64,000 bases of DNA from Amorphophallus konjac (GCA_022559845.1 CM040124.1:74609491-74673490), one strand, 5' to 3'; positions 1-11,810 are shown, counted from the stretch's first letter. Numbers and translations are program-made. The notes: generated from the letters alone by a model not told the origin.

Positions 1-331
1 CATATAAACATTATTCACTCTATACCCAATAAACTTGACAATATCTGAATCTACTTCAAAGATTTGACATTTATTAGCATCAAATAGAACCTTGTGACCT
101 TTGTCACACAATTGACTGATGCTTAGCAAATTATGCTCTAAACCCTCCACCAACATAACATTTTCAATGATATTTTTAGGATTCTTACCTACTGTTCCTG
201 AGCCAATGATTTTACCCTAGTCTTTTCCATCAAATTTGACTTGTCCTGACTCTTTCTTGATCAGCTGGTTGAACTTCTTTCTGTCTCCTGTCATATGCCC
301 AGAGCAGCCATTGTCCAGATACTAACGGTTG
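1..331 (-). pseudogene. copia-A protease and start of GAG-pre-integrase region (partial)
   Basis: Translation of the minus strand from about 331 gives the copia aspartic protease signature WYLDNGCSGHMTGD, followed by the conserved segments ending in NVMLVEGLEHNLLSISQLC. The catalytic triad reads D-N-G instead of the usual D-S-G or D-T-G. An in-frame TAG lies near position 218 (the codon after FDGKD). The protease would release Gag and Pol proteins from the polyprotein. The frame remains readable to the window edge, so the rest of pol is presumably to the left. Confidence 0.85.
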
Positions 332-482
332 TGTTTAGCTACTAGGCATTCCTGCAATGACAACATCAAGTGGAGAATTTTGGAACCCAAACAAACTTGG
401 GTCCAGAGTCATTGGCTATAGTGTGTAACAGACACTTTAGAATCTAGATTTGCCTCACATTCTATGTCCTGGTGTTGGACAA

Positions 483-524
483 GCATTGTGAGCTCATGTG
501 TCTTATTTTCCCACAAGCATAACA
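483..524 (-). other. second CCHC zinc knuckle of copia-A Gag
   Basis: The minus-strand translation reads CYACGKIRHMSSQC, a perfect C-x2-C-x4-H-x4-C nucleic-acid-binding knuckle. It sits between the coiled coil and the protease, a usual place for the last Gag knuckle in copia polyproteins. Confidence 0.7.
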
Positions 525-3164
525 GGCAATCCTTTTGATGTGCATATGTCAGGGTGAAGATTGTGGTTTCAAATTTTGTTTTCTAGCTTGATTTGGGTTA
601 ATGAAGTGTGCATTTCTGTTGGTCTTATGGTTGAAGTTGATTTTTTTGCTCTATTTGGAATTGACTGTTGAATTGGTCCAGTTTTGCTTTTGGTTTCCAT
701 ATGAATTCATGCCAGAGTAGTTATTCCATTGTGATCTGAATTGGTTTCTGTTTGACCTCTGGTTGACAGGAACATGCTTAGGTTGTTTGCCCGTATATGA
801 ATTCAGTTTTTGGTTTACATAGCTTGGTCTTTTTGCTGTCCGATAGACATGATAAGCAAATGTCTGTCGACTGGCCCCTATGGCCTTTTTATGGTTAGCA
901 GACTGATAGCTGCTCCCTTGTCAACTTGGTATGGCCTTTTTGTTAACTTGATTGTTCGCTCTCGGTTTGAGATTGACTGGTGTGACAACTTTCTCTTTAG
1001 CCTTTTCAGGGTTGAATGAGACTATTTTCAGTTCAATTTCCTTCTTCTTTGTAGGATTAAATCCTAATCCTTCTTTGTTAAAATTAATCTTCATCCCAAG
1101 CATAGCATCCAAGTTAGATTTTCCCTTCACAAATTTTTCCAGCACAGATTGTTTGTCCATGAGTTCCTTTTCTGTCGTTTCCAAATTTAGTTGAATTTCT
1201 TTGTTTATAACTTTAATTTCCTCACACTTTTCTTGGTTTAGCTTGATCTCTTTTTCACTTTCCTAACATTTCATTTTAAGTTCCTCTATTTGTTTCCTCA
1301 AATTCTCATTCTCAGACCTAAAACTTTCTAACTCAGTTTTCAAGTTATCAATTTCCTCAACACGTTTTCTGAGGTTTTCATTTTCAGCTTTTAGGCATTC
1401 CAATTTTTCATCAGCGGAGTTATCATGAACAAGATTATTAATCTTCTTTTTTAGCGACTTATTTTTTTTCTATAACCTTCACATTTATCTAATAAATCAA
1501 CATATGCATATGCCCAGTCTTCAAATGAAAAATTCTCAAAAGGGGAAGTTACCTCTTCATCATGGTCATTTGCCATCAAACACAGATTGTCTTCATCTTC
1601 ATCTGCGGAAGAGTCCTCATCCTCCTCCTCATCATCGCTCCAGGTGCTAATCATTGCCCTGGGCTTCTTCCCTTTCACCTTGGTCATTTTCTTGTGCAGC
1701 TTGGGGCATTCTCCTCACATATGCCTTGGTTTCTTACACTGGTAACAGATGACTTTGTCAGTCTTTTTAGTTTGATCAGATTTGAAATTAGAAACTCAGT
1801 TTACCTATGATGGTCGTTTCTTCTTCTGGAATTTACCTCTTCTCCTTAAGAATTTCTTGAACTGCCTGGGGAGTAGAGCATGATCACCTCGGTTGTCTTC
1901 CTGTGAATCGTCCTTATCGTCCTCATCGGTGCTCTCAGAAACCTTGAGAGCCACTGGCTTCTTCTTCTTGTGATCTTCCTCGTTCCTTCTCCGATTGAGC
2001 TCATATATCATGAGCGATCCTACCAGCTCATTTACTGTCATTACTGATAGATTCTTTGAATCTTCAATCACAGTGGCCTTAGTATGCCACGCTGGTGTGA
2101 GAGACCTCAATATCTTCCTAACAAGCTCGCTGTCAGAGTATTCTTTACCCAATGATTTCAAACAATTTGTAAGTTGGGTAAGTCTGGCATACATTTCAGA
2201 GATGGACTCGACAGATTTCATTTTGAACATTTTTTAATTAGAAATCAACATATTGGCCTTGGTGGCCCTTACCTCTGAGGTGCCTTCATAAATCAGCTCT
2301 AATTGATCTCATATCTCCTTTGCTGATCTGCAGGTTGACGCTCTCAATTACTCCAACGGGTGTATCACACATTGCATGATGTTCATTGCGCTCTAGTTAA
2401 TCGTGGACTTTTTGATCTAGTCAGTGGTCCAAGTGTCTTCTTCTTCAGAGAATTGAAAGGGACGTCGGCTCACTACCTGCCAAGTCTGGTGATCCTGCGC
2501 ACGAAGAAAAACCTCCATTCTATTTTTCCAATAAGCATAATTCATTCCATCAAAGAACGACAGTCTGTTGAAGGAACGACCCTCAGCTAGAAAGCTTCGC
2601 AGAGAATGTCCATTGGATCTCCCTTTGTAGAAACCCGATAAATTAAAATGACAAATAATTTTTTTTCAATGAATTATATAATTAAAATCTTCACGAAATA
2701 ATTAAATTTTATTTTTACTATATAAAATAAACTAGATAAATGTATTTACTTGAATTTACTTAAGGTAAATAGAAATTAAATACTCTAACCCTTAAAAAAA
2801 TCATAATAAGCCCAATAAAAGTCCATATAATGGATTAGGATTACAATTGGCCCATTGGATAATCCATAATGGGCTGAATTAATGGTTAAAGGATTCAATA
2901 AAGATTAAATTAACCTTAAATTCGTAACATGTGTTTAATATGGCATTTAAGAGATTAAAATAACTCCATTTCTAGAAGATTGACTCAAGAATCAACGCTT
3001 ACCTACCAGCCACCTTAGACCAGCCATTTTTACATTGGTTTCACACCAAATTAAGGCTAGATTAAGAGGAGAAGTTGGAATTTTCTTCTAATTCGGAGTT
3101 AATGGGTTTGGTAAAATTAGGTAAGAAATCTTGACAAATTTGGACAAGTTTTGGCTATAAATAT

Positions 3165-3173
3165 GACCCTATT
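3165..3173 (+). promoter_or_regulatory. TATA box of the solo LTR
   Basis: CTATAAATA about 540 bases into the LTR, at the same relative position as the TATA boxes of the other gypsy LTRs in the window. Confidence 0.6.
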
Positions 3174-3474
3174 CGACCCTCAAATCATCCTTGGTGGCCT
3201 AGGCTATGCTGCTGCGGAGATTGGAGGGGATTTGAAGGGAAGATTCGGAGATCATAGGATTTTGTAATTATTGGGGCTATTTTTCTACCTCTTCCTTAGA
3301 TCTGCTCAAAGGTAGGGTCCTGACCCAAGGGTGAACTCTCCAACATATAAAGTCAAGGAAGTTTTTCTAACTTCCAATGTGGGACTAAAGTTTAGTCATT
3401 ATACAATAGGAATTATAGCATTTGGAATCCACATTAATTGTAAGCATTCAGTCACCAAAAATAAGGAAAAGTAA

Positions 3475-4345
3475 TATTAGCATGTTTGAATTTTTACAGC
3501 ATGTTAAAAATTATTTTTGTAGAATAAATTTTTTTTAGCATGTAAAAATCTATTTTTACCATATTATTAGTAAACTAATATATGAAAAATATTTTCAGCA
3601 TGTTAAAAATTACTTCCAGCATGATAAAATTATTTTATCCATACTGAGATATGAAAACTATTTTTCAACATGTTAAATCCATTTAAAATTATTATTTTTG
3701 CATGCTAAACCTAATTTCTTATTAAATAATTAGTAAATTGATGCATGAAAATTACTTTCAGCATGTTAAAATTACTTCCAACATGATAAATTATTTCCAG
3801 CATGGTAGAATTATTTTTAGCATGTTAGAACTATTGTCAGCATACTAAAGCTATTTAAAAACTATTTTTCAGCATGATAAATCTATTTTCCCATCAAATA
3901 ATTAGTAAATAATGTAAAAAAATTATTTAAGCATGATAAAATTTATTTTGTTATCAGAGAATTTCTGTAATCAGCATGATAAACTTCTTTTTATCATCTC
4001 ATCAGTAAGTTAATGTATGAGAATTATTTTAACATGTTAAGTATTAATTTTAGCATGTTAAATATTAATTTTCAGCATGATAAAATTACTCTCAGTATGA
4101 TAAAATTATTTCTAGCATGTTAAAAATTACTTTAACATATTAGAATTATTTTCAGCATGATGAAACTATTTTTAGCATAATAAATCTATTTTCTTAAGTA
4201 TGAAAATTTATATTTATCATAATATCAGCAAAAACATATATGAAAATTACCTACAGCATGTAAAAATCTGTTTTATCATGTTATCAACAAATTAGTGTAT
4301 AAAAATTACTTTTTAGCATGTTAAATTATTTTCTACATGATAAAT
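3475..4345 (+). repeat. degenerate AGCATG(A/T)TAAA repeat array inside the solo LTR
   Basis: By eye about two dozen copies of AGCATG followed by A/TTAAA and a T-rich spacer occur here. In the best parts (3760-3840 and 4053-4175) they recur roughly every 20 bases. Outside this block the motif is not repeated. The array lies downstream of the TATA box, so it would be transcribed as part of R/U5. Confidence 0.8.
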
Positions 4346-5656
4346 CTATTATTCTATCTTATTATCATTTATCCTATCTTATTGTCATTAAAAATATCAA
4401 TAATATGTGAAATCACGATTTTAATTCAAAAGTATATACATCTTATCTAAAACTTAATATTTCTAAATTTTAACAGAATTAAGAATGAATTCTCAAATGA
4501 TTTCGTGAACATGGTGCTTACCTACACCACGTTCTTAACAGAATTCCGATTGGCTATAAATCCACGTTTTAGCTAAACTAAAATATCTCCAGGATATAAA
4601 AAAAAACTTCCTGAAAACATGCCTAAACACTTGTTAAATCAATTGAACACAAGATTAAATTATGGAATTAAAATAATTCTATTAGTTCTATTTACTTGAA
4701 TTTTCTTTTTAGTTACCGTTCATTCTTGAATTCCACGACTTAATGTCGTTAAACATGATGCCTTAAAATTATTATTCACTTCTCTTGCAACTTCTGAGAT
4801 TTTTGCCAGATCTGTACTTTTTACAAATGAGCTTATTCTTGAAATTCATTGGCCATAGTGTTAAGTGGATGTCTAAACGTACTTGGGATCTTATGATCCA
4901 CCGACCCAATGCCTGACATTAATGGGGCCCGGTCTGGTCCTGGGAGGAGCGCCCGAAAGTACTTGTGCCCATGGGAGTTGATTGACCACGGTGTGGCATT
5001 GCACCGAAGTGCATGACTTGTTAGATTTTTACGGCATTCCACTATTCGTACTTGTTACTTGTTTACATGATTACCTGAAAATTACATGAATTACTTAACT
5101 TGCGTGAAATGACCAATTAGATGAAATTCTTTACTTGTTCAAAGTTATTACCTGAAAATTTCTCTTGATATCTTGTTATCTCAATTACTTGAAAATTCCA
5201 CTCATGTTATACACTTTTTGATGCAACTTGAGAAGATTACTTAAATTGTTAAACACTTAAAGATTGCCTGGTTTTTAGAGATATAAAATCCTACTGAGCT
5301 TTTTGCTCACCCTACGTTTTGATTAAATTGTTGCAGGAAATGACATTGAACAAGGGAATGGACAAGAGTGAAAGAGTGATTTTCTTTTCCCTAGGATTTA
5401 TGTAGATCATTAGTGTTTTACAAGAATCATGTACTTTGGGTTTGGAAGTTTATAATTTACCTTTATGGCTTATGAATTAGCAATGTAAACCTCTATTTTG
5501 ATGGAATAAAAGTATCACTTTCTCATCTATCCTTGTCTTAGAATTAAATTTGTACATGCTCTGATCGACACGCTTGATTTCGACTCGCTCACGCCCTCGA
5601 TATTCCGTGTCAGGGCGTGACACCCTTGGTCGTTGGACCACATGGTTGGGAACCCA

Positions 5657-5667
5657 CTCTGATACCA
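5657..5667 (-). other. primer binding site of copia-A (initiator Met-tRNA)
   Basis: The minus strand reads TGGTATCAGAG two bases inside the LTR border (5670). It matches the 3' end of plant initiator tRNA-Met, the usual minus-strand primer for plant copia and gypsy elements. Confidence 0.85.
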
Positions 5668-6364
5668 ATTGATGAATGGGATGAACGGATCTAGAGGGGA
5701 GTAAATAGATCAGTTCTAAGATTTTTTGCCTAAATAAAAAAATCAACAAGCAAGAGATGAAATGGCGCAGACAACTGGCGATTGTCCCTACTCAGGACAG
5801 TGAACGAACACTTTAAGGTGTATGTGTAGAGAGTTTAGAACGCAATCAGTTGCAATCAGTTCTTAAGCGGGACAGCAACAGAAACAAATTAAATCCCTGT
5901 GAACGGAGGTAGAAAAGATGGATCAATCACACTATCACACCACTGCTCAGAGAATTTTTAAGGTGGTTCGGCTGCAACCTTGCAAGCCTACGTCCACCCC
6001 TCACTTACCATTGAGGATTCATCCTTGCGCAAGAAAATTACACACACACACACATGCAGATCTCTCCGCATACATCAGCTGTCACACAGCTTGATAGTGA
6101 GGAACAGGCTCCTCGCACAGACGTTGGAAACCAACAAAACACATACACGATCCTAAAAATAGAGATCCAGAAATACCTTAAAAGACCGCACAGGTATGAC
6201 CACATAGATAACTTCAGAAGGTGAAAAGAAAAGAAAACAAATGGAAAATCATGAAATTGAAATCAGAGGAACATAATCTAGCTCTAGATTAAGATCTAGG
6301 AGCGTTCTCTTATGTGAACAAGGTAGTTCTGATCATGGCGGCTTCACTCTGTCTCTCTATCAAT

Positions 6365-6547
6365 GTTGATAAATAAAAAAATATAAATAATAATAATGAA
6401 AATGAGAGAAAAAATGAGAGAAAAGAGGAAAAGAAAATAAATATAATAATAATAATAAATAAAATAATAAAAAATAAAAAATAAAAAATAAAAATAAAAA
6501 ATAAATAAAATAAATAAAATAAATAATATATATAATAAAATGATGAT

Positions 6548-6580
<33 letters not shown>

Positions 6581-6582
6581 GT
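6365..6582. repeat. AT-rich microsatellite block
   Basis: Runs of AAT/AAAAT units (6365-6535) end in an (AT)n tract at 6556-6580. Hydrophobic translations of this block are simple-sequence artefacts. Confidence 0.9.
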
Positions 6583-7115
6583 TAACATATTTTTCTACTA
6601 ACTCATTTTCTTATTCCTTTTTTTTAAGGAAAAGATGGAGGGCGCGTCGATTGAAGATGGCCCCGATGAGCAAAAGGTGCCCCGGGATGAGGAAGGCGCG
6701 CCGATGGTGGAGGGGTTTCTAACCCTCTATAAAAGCCTCTGTCCGATGCAGATAAAGGAACACACAGAAGAGAATAGGAAAAAAAGAGAAAAGAAGCCAG
6801 CGGCGGCCGTGAAAAAAAAGAGAGAACAAAGTCTACTGAAGAGAGTCTGCGGAGCCAGAGGGTAGAAGTTGCCGAGAGAAGAGATACAGAGGGATCATCT
6901 CCGCCACCTTGTTCAAGGTGGGAGTTCGCCGGTCGAATGCCCTTCGGGGCTACATTCTTCCCTCTCCCCCGTTTTATATACTTGGAATTCTCTGTTGCTA
7001 TCCTTTCTTTTTCTTTTCTGGTCTATGGACGATGTAATTCTCAAGGCCTTTTAGAGCCTCGAGTCATATGTACGAGTTGCTCTGCTGATCTTATATGAAT
7101 AAAAAAAATGGAGTC
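6583..7115 (+). promoter_or_regulatory. plus-strand promoter-like cassette within the copia-A LTR
   Basis: A clear plus-strand TATA box, CTATAAAAG, is at 6727-6735. It is followed by a purine-rich leader like the R region of plant LTRs, a GC-rich stretch, a T-rich segment and a polyadenylation-like ATGAATAAAA near 7095. The orientation is opposite to the host LTR, so it is probably part of another, inserted element. No second copy is present in the window and no terminal repeats were found, so the borders and identity are uncertain. Confidence 0.4.
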
Positions 7116-7339
7116 ATCCACTAATCTTGGTTGCATGTTCTTGAAGTTCCCGCGTATTTAGCGTCTGTGTTCTTTTTTTATCTGGAGTTCTCTTACGCTT
7201 TTTCCCCTTTCCGACTCCGAGTGTTAGCTTCACGGTTGCCATCTCCTCACAGAAACAGCAGAGATTACTATCCTGCCTGTCTGTGACGCTCACGGGAGTG
7301 ATGCAATAGTAAAGGGGTTTAAACTTACCTAGTCTCATT

Positions 7340-9500
7340 ATGATCAGCTGAGTTTTGTGAGTTACTGAATTCACTGATTATACGTAACAGGAGCCCGAGA
7401 CAGTTTATTTCATGGTCTCCAGTTCATTCAATCGGATTATTGTTGCATAAGACGTCTCCCCGTGGATCTTCTGTGGATAAATTTATTTCCTCCTGGAGAT
7501 TAAACCCGGCAGCTTCCATGAAATCCTAAACCCCAAAACCTCTTCTTAACTATCCTCGGCGCCAACAGTTCTCGGCGCCAGGTCCGCGCCGATTACCACC
7601 TTCGCCGAGGAGCATCTCCTTTCATTTCCGTGCCGAATGCATCAACCGCATGCTGCCGCCGAGCCATGCGTTCCGCATATTGCCGCTGAGCCTTCACTTC
7701 CCCATTTTCCAGTCGTGTCCCCACGCGCTGGTCCTTTTGCCGCCGAATGCATGGCCCACTCATCATATTTCATGCATGAGGAGCACGTTTGAATAAGTTA
7801 AACTCGTACATGTGTATGAAGTCCACCCAGCAGCCATATATAGGTGAGAATATACGTATAATATATGCATGCATAAATAAACCTTCAGGCTGCATGTGTG
7901 TATACAAGAGCCATTACGCAAAGCCCACTGTCCTCTCATGTCTAAGCATGCATATTAAACTTACGCATTAATTAATCCCCAATTGGTCCTTTAGTCATCA
8001 TCTTTTATTTGACCATGCATACATTCATATGCTGCTCATAGATATATATATATATATATATGTGCATGGATATATGTATGTATATATATGTGTGCAGGCA
8101 TGAATATAAGAATAAACACATGCATTTTTATGGATCAATTCTGTTGGGCCATTTATGTCCAATTCTGTGGGAAGCGGAGGAGCTACACTAATGGGGTTTC
8201 ACCCCTACATTTATTTCAATTTGGGTTTCCGATTTCCCTCTTTCACCCCGTCGGGCCACGGAGTTCTGCCGCTGCATGTTCTCCGTTGGTCCCCTTAGGG
8301 GAATATTAATGAAGTGCCACGATGAGTGGACACTGTCCCATTGAATTCTGATCCTCTTGGATCTCGGGCTACGTCCATCTTTCTTTTGGCTTCCATCTCG
8401 GCACTTCATAAATGGATGTCCTATACTCCCCCATTTGGCACAGTCCAAAATAAGGGGAGATGCTACCGAAATCCATTCACGATCTTTGCTTTGTCATATC
8501 ATGTGATGTTTTCGTTAAACTGATGAATTAACCCCCTGCTGTGTGGCAGAGGCCTGAGACAGACTATCTCATGGCCCTTTGCCCACTGTAAAAGGTGAAT
8601 ATAATCATTACGAGATTTCCCGTTGATAGTCACATGGTCTCCCTAGACCTTCTGTGGATGAATTTCTCCTCCCCTTTCAGCTTACCCAAACATCAACGTC
8701 AGAGCCCATGAATTAATCTTTCCAGAACCCATTGGAACCCTTGCTTCCCCCGGGATGATCTGTCTAAAACCGGTCTTCAGTACCCTCTAGCCTTCTTGAA
8801 ACCCCCAAAATCCATAACCTCATAAAGCCCTAAATCCTCAAAATTTCCCCTATCGGCGCCCTGATTACCTCCCGGCGCGGTGCTCTCTCTGCGAGAGTTC
8901 TGCGTCGAGTGGCGAGCGCGCCGACGATTGCCCGCGCTGAGATGCCAGTGCGCCGACCACCCCTCCTCCAATGCGCCGAGCCCCCCCATAACCCTATTTC
9001 TGTGTCGGTTCCCCTCCGCACCGAGTCCCCGTCGCGCCGATGCCCTCCAGGGCGGATTCCTATGCCCATCAATTCCCTCAAGCTACTGAGGCATCCGATC
9101 ATCTAGCAACCATTGATGAGCCTTGAAGCCCAGCACTCCGAGCCTTATCATCCCTCGTTTGGAACCCATACTATCCCGGGGAGGAGTAATAGTCTTTCAC
9201 TTAAGTCCATGGGAGCTACATTAATGGAGGGTTTACCCCTACATTCTACCGAGTATGATGTTTCTTTTCTAACCCTACTGATCCTTGGAGTTCTGCCGTT
9301 GCATGTCCTCCAATGGTTTCTTAAAGGGATATCAATAAATACCATGATAATGGACATTGTCCCGTCGCATCTAGATCCTTTTGGGTCTTGGGCCGGCTAT
9401 GCCCGTCTTTCTTTGGCTTCCATCTCGGCACTCCGTGGATGGATGTCCTATATTCCCACTTGGCATAGTCCAAGATAAGGGGATATGCTGCCGGATTTAT
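7340..9500. repeat. diverged tandem duplication, unit about 1.0-1.2 kb, unidentified
   Basis: Several landmarks recur in the same order: CTTCTGTGGAT (about 7465 and 8650), CGGCGCC clusters (7555-7600 and 8855-8880), GGAGCTACA...ACCCCTACATT (8177-8213 and 9207-9245) and GGCTTCCATCTCGGCACT (about 8387 and 9417). Spacing between pairs is 1.02-1.19 kb. The two copies are strongly diverged. Short open frames exist on both strands but none has a recognisable domain. It may be old LTR or untranslated sequence of an unknown element lying inside the copia-A LTR. Confidence 0.55.
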
Positions 9501-10003
9501 TCGTATATTAATACCGTACATGCATCTCCTATCCTGCAAGTGAATGAGCATACCTATCATATTGGTTTTGCCCCTGGGACCCTTCTACTTTGGTGATTAA
9601 TCAAGGGTTGTCCTTCTTTGGAAGGGTGTAATTAACGTCATAGCATTTATGGTATGACAAACTTCCAGTCCCGACCCGAGTCTCACAATCGACTGACCAA
9701 GTCAGATCGAGCGCATAATAAATCGTCACTCCGGTGACTGGCACGCCTAATAAACTAACTAATCAACAAACCAAATAATAAACAAACTAAATAAATAATA
9801 AATAAAATAAAATAAAATCGTTCCACAATCAGCAGATGGGAAATATCTCACTGGAGAGTGGCTCTTGATCTCTTCTCCTAAGCTTATCCACTTTCTCTTG
9901 ATCTCTCTCAGCTTCTTCTTTCTCTCTTCTTTTCTCTTTTCTGCTTAAAACCCTCTTTCTTTTCTTCTGAAGCTCAGCACCTTTCTTCGCAAGAAACCAT
10001 TCC

Positions 10004-10013
10004 ATATTTATAG
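10004..10013 (-). promoter_or_regulatory. TATA box of copia-A LTR
   Basis: The minus strand reads CTATAAATAT, followed downstream (lower coordinates) by a purine-rich leader to about 9850. This fits a U3/R boundary. Confidence 0.6.
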
Positions 10014-10204
10014 ACAGAATTTGATGAATAAATGGATTTTCCTAGCTTAAATCTGATCGGTCCATGTCATATTAGAATATTCTTTGTCCTTGGACCTTTC
10101 TAGAACCTGAGGCACGTGTCTCTGAGGTATGTGCAATGATTGGGTTGAGTGACACGTGATTGTGGGGTCCACTCTTTAAGTTCAAGAAATCTGGAACTGA
10201 AGTG

Positions 10205-10695
10205 CAAAGGTTTGTCGACTGAAGATTCACCAGGTCAACTTGTTCTGTCAGCTACATCCATGCTAACTTGACCTTGACTTTAGCACAATTGCTAACTCTG
10301 TAGATATGAACCTGGGTCTGTCGACTTAAGCTTGTCATTTCTGTGAACTTCCTTGAAGCCTTGGTATGTCATCTTGAACTTGTTAGGGCTGCGAGCTTTC
10401 TTCACATCTGTGTCTGTCGACTTGAACTCCATGTCTGTTGACTTGGACTCCATATCTGTCAACTTATCTTTGTACACCTTATGAACTCTGATGGCTTTCA
10501 ATTCCATCACCTTGCAGGCTAGTGCTTGACTTCTGTTAGCTTAAGTAGAATGCTCTGTCGACTTAGGATCTTGTTTGTCGACTTTGGCTTGCAACTGGGG
10601 TATTATGTTGGCTTGAGTTGCTTTGTCTGTAGGTTTAAGTCTTAGCAGATGTTGACATATCTTTCGACTTGAACCTTCTATCTGTCGACCTGAAA
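10205..10695 (-). repeat. repeated GTCGAC palindrome array in copia-A U3
   Basis: The palindrome GTCGAC, usually as TGTCGACTT on the plus strand, occurs at 10214, 10320, 10417, 10558, 10578 and 10684. Near-matches (GTTGAC, GTCAAC, TTCGAC) lie between them. Sireviruses are known for repeated palindromic motifs upstream of the promoter. The position here, upstream of the TATA box, fits that. Confidence 0.65.
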
Positions 10696-10829
10696 TCCAG
10701 ACACTTAGTCAATTTTTCAGTATACCTCGTAACTTCTGACTTTATGACATTTGTCTAAGTTTTATATTCTTAATGATAAGACTCATTAATGAGTCATACT
10801 TAGGCATCATCAAAACACTGTACACAACA

Positions 10830-11155
10830 GAAGTCACTCGATGTGGGAACTCTCAATAGAGAGGAAGCATCAAAGTACTAACGGGCTACACATACACCCA
10901 TCATAAGTATCACAGAACACAGGGCGGCTCGGTGCCACCAGACTCAAGACAGCTAGCTAGACCTGCTAACCCAATGGCCATTGAGTCACGCGACTCAGTC
11001 CAAGATCGCTGTACAATACGACTCCATGTCGTCTAATTACCCTAGGCCGGAATCTAGAAACCACAGGGAAAAGGACTCCCAAGGCGGCCTACTATCGCCA
11101 GGGGTTCTCTCCCTTCTAAGAGTGAACAAGGAAACCTCGAGCACCACTGGCTGGG
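10830..11155. other. unassigned spacer between copia-A and G2
   Basis: About 325 bases with no open frame of note and no resemblance to the LTRs in the window. It is either host DNA or a fragment of an element not otherwise represented here. The copia-A duplication would be GAAGT at its left end. Confidence 0.4.
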
Positions 11156-11810
11156 TGTAGTACCCCAGGATTTATATATATAATTTTTGAATTATAAAAT
11201 AATTTTCTAGAATTTATAAAGGCTTAAATAAATTAATGAAGGATTATTGGATTAATAAGTCATTATAAGGCTCAATTAGGCTAATTAGTTAACCTAGCCT
11301 ATCGAATTATTATCCAAAAGGTTAATAGACTAAGCCCATTAAGTTTGGCCCATATTCTAGAAGGGTAATTAGCTTATTCACGTATTTTAAGGATAACTAC
11401 TATTTATATAATAATTATGTGGATAAACGAATAAAAGAGTTTGATTAAATTAAAACTCTATATACGTTGAATGTAACGATCTATCGAGCGACTGTCACAG
11501 CCCTGTGACGCACCTAGACACGACCGTTACATCCTGCAGATTCCGTTTGAAGGTTAGTATGGGAAAGCCAAAACAAAAGTAAAACGGTGGCTAAATCTTT
11601 ACAATGTTAGCACACAAGAGTTCTGTATCCTGATTAGATGCAAGTCCAAATAAAGCAGAAACCCAACATGACTACTATTTTTTTCGATACTGTTTCATGG
11701 TTATCAGATCTTCTCTGTGCAACTTTAATCTCCTAAAGCATGGATGAAAAAATGCATTTTTTTGTTTTACTTTTTTTTCCCGGAAGACTGAAGCAATCAG
11801 AAAAGCCAAA

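Larger units (their letters stand above)
2626..5622 (+). mobile_element. gypsy-type solo LTR inserted in copia-A gag
   Basis: It begins TGTAGAAACCCGATAAATTA at 2626 and ends CAGGGCGTGACA at 5622. It is flanked by the perfect 5-bp duplication CCCTT (2621-2625 and 5623-5627), so it is a complete 2997-bp LTR without internal region, as left by LTR-LTR recombination. A TATA box (CTATAAATA) is at 3165-3173. The stretch at about 4920-5030 (GGTCCTGGGAGGAG, CCCGAAAGTACTTGTGCC) closely matches the G1 LTR at 53884, 62105 and the solo LTR at 44519, so the families are related. The middle (3475-4345) is a short-repeat array found in none of the other LTRs. Confidence 0.93.
332..5643 (-). pseudogene. copia-A gag, split by a solo LTR
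   Basis: The start codon is at 5643-5641, 14 bases inside the PBS; only about seven codons follow before the solo LTR (2626-5622). Gag resumes at 2625: the conserved stretch around FDGMNYAYWKNRMEVFLRAQD (RNA-binding Gag N-domain) is at about 2590-2480 and the UBN2 domain at 2230-1900. A CCHC knuckle, CYQCKKPRHM-stop-GEC, lies at 1747-1706 with a TGA inside it. A serine/acidic stretch (1687-1451), a Lys/Glu-rich coiled coil (about 1440-920) and a second knuckle CYACGKIRHMSSQC (524-483) follow. Gag would form the cytoplasmic particle. Several stops (for example near 2420, 1724 and 1265) show it is a pseudogene. Confidence 0.85.
1..10829 (-). mobile_element. copia-A: Sirevirus-like Ty1/copia retrotransposon, 5' part (continues beyond left edge)
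   Basis: Read on the minus strand the order is long LTR, Met-tRNA PBS, gag with two zinc knuckles, then the start of the protease at the window edge. The Gag has the UBN2-type domain and an acidic serine segment followed by a coiled coil, as in SIRE1-type elements. The LTR starts TGTTGTGTAC (minus strand, at 10829) and ends just before the PBS at 5670. Integrase, RT and RNase H would lie left of position 1. The element is dead: gag has several in-frame stops and a gypsy solo LTR inserted in it. Lineage is from family knowledge and motif resemblance; no search was run. Confidence 0.85.
5670..10829 (-). repeat. 5' LTR of copia-A, enlarged by inserted sequence
   Basis: The inner border is beside the PBS (plus strand TGATGAATGG). 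The outer border reads, on the minus strand, TGTTGTGTACAGTGTTTTGA and resembles the copia-B LTR start. Both LTRs carry the segment GGTGGTTCGG followed by a run of CCACCCCTCAC. A minus-strand TATA box is at 10013-10004, followed by a purine-rich leader. At 5.2 kb this LTR is about twice copia-B's; roughly 6580-9620 looks foreign. The outer border cannot be confirmed because the other duplication is outside the window. Confidence 0.7.

Noticed and set aside
6310..6588. Hydrophobic 92-codon frame that looks like a membrane protein
   Set aside because: Translation of an AAT/AT microsatellite.
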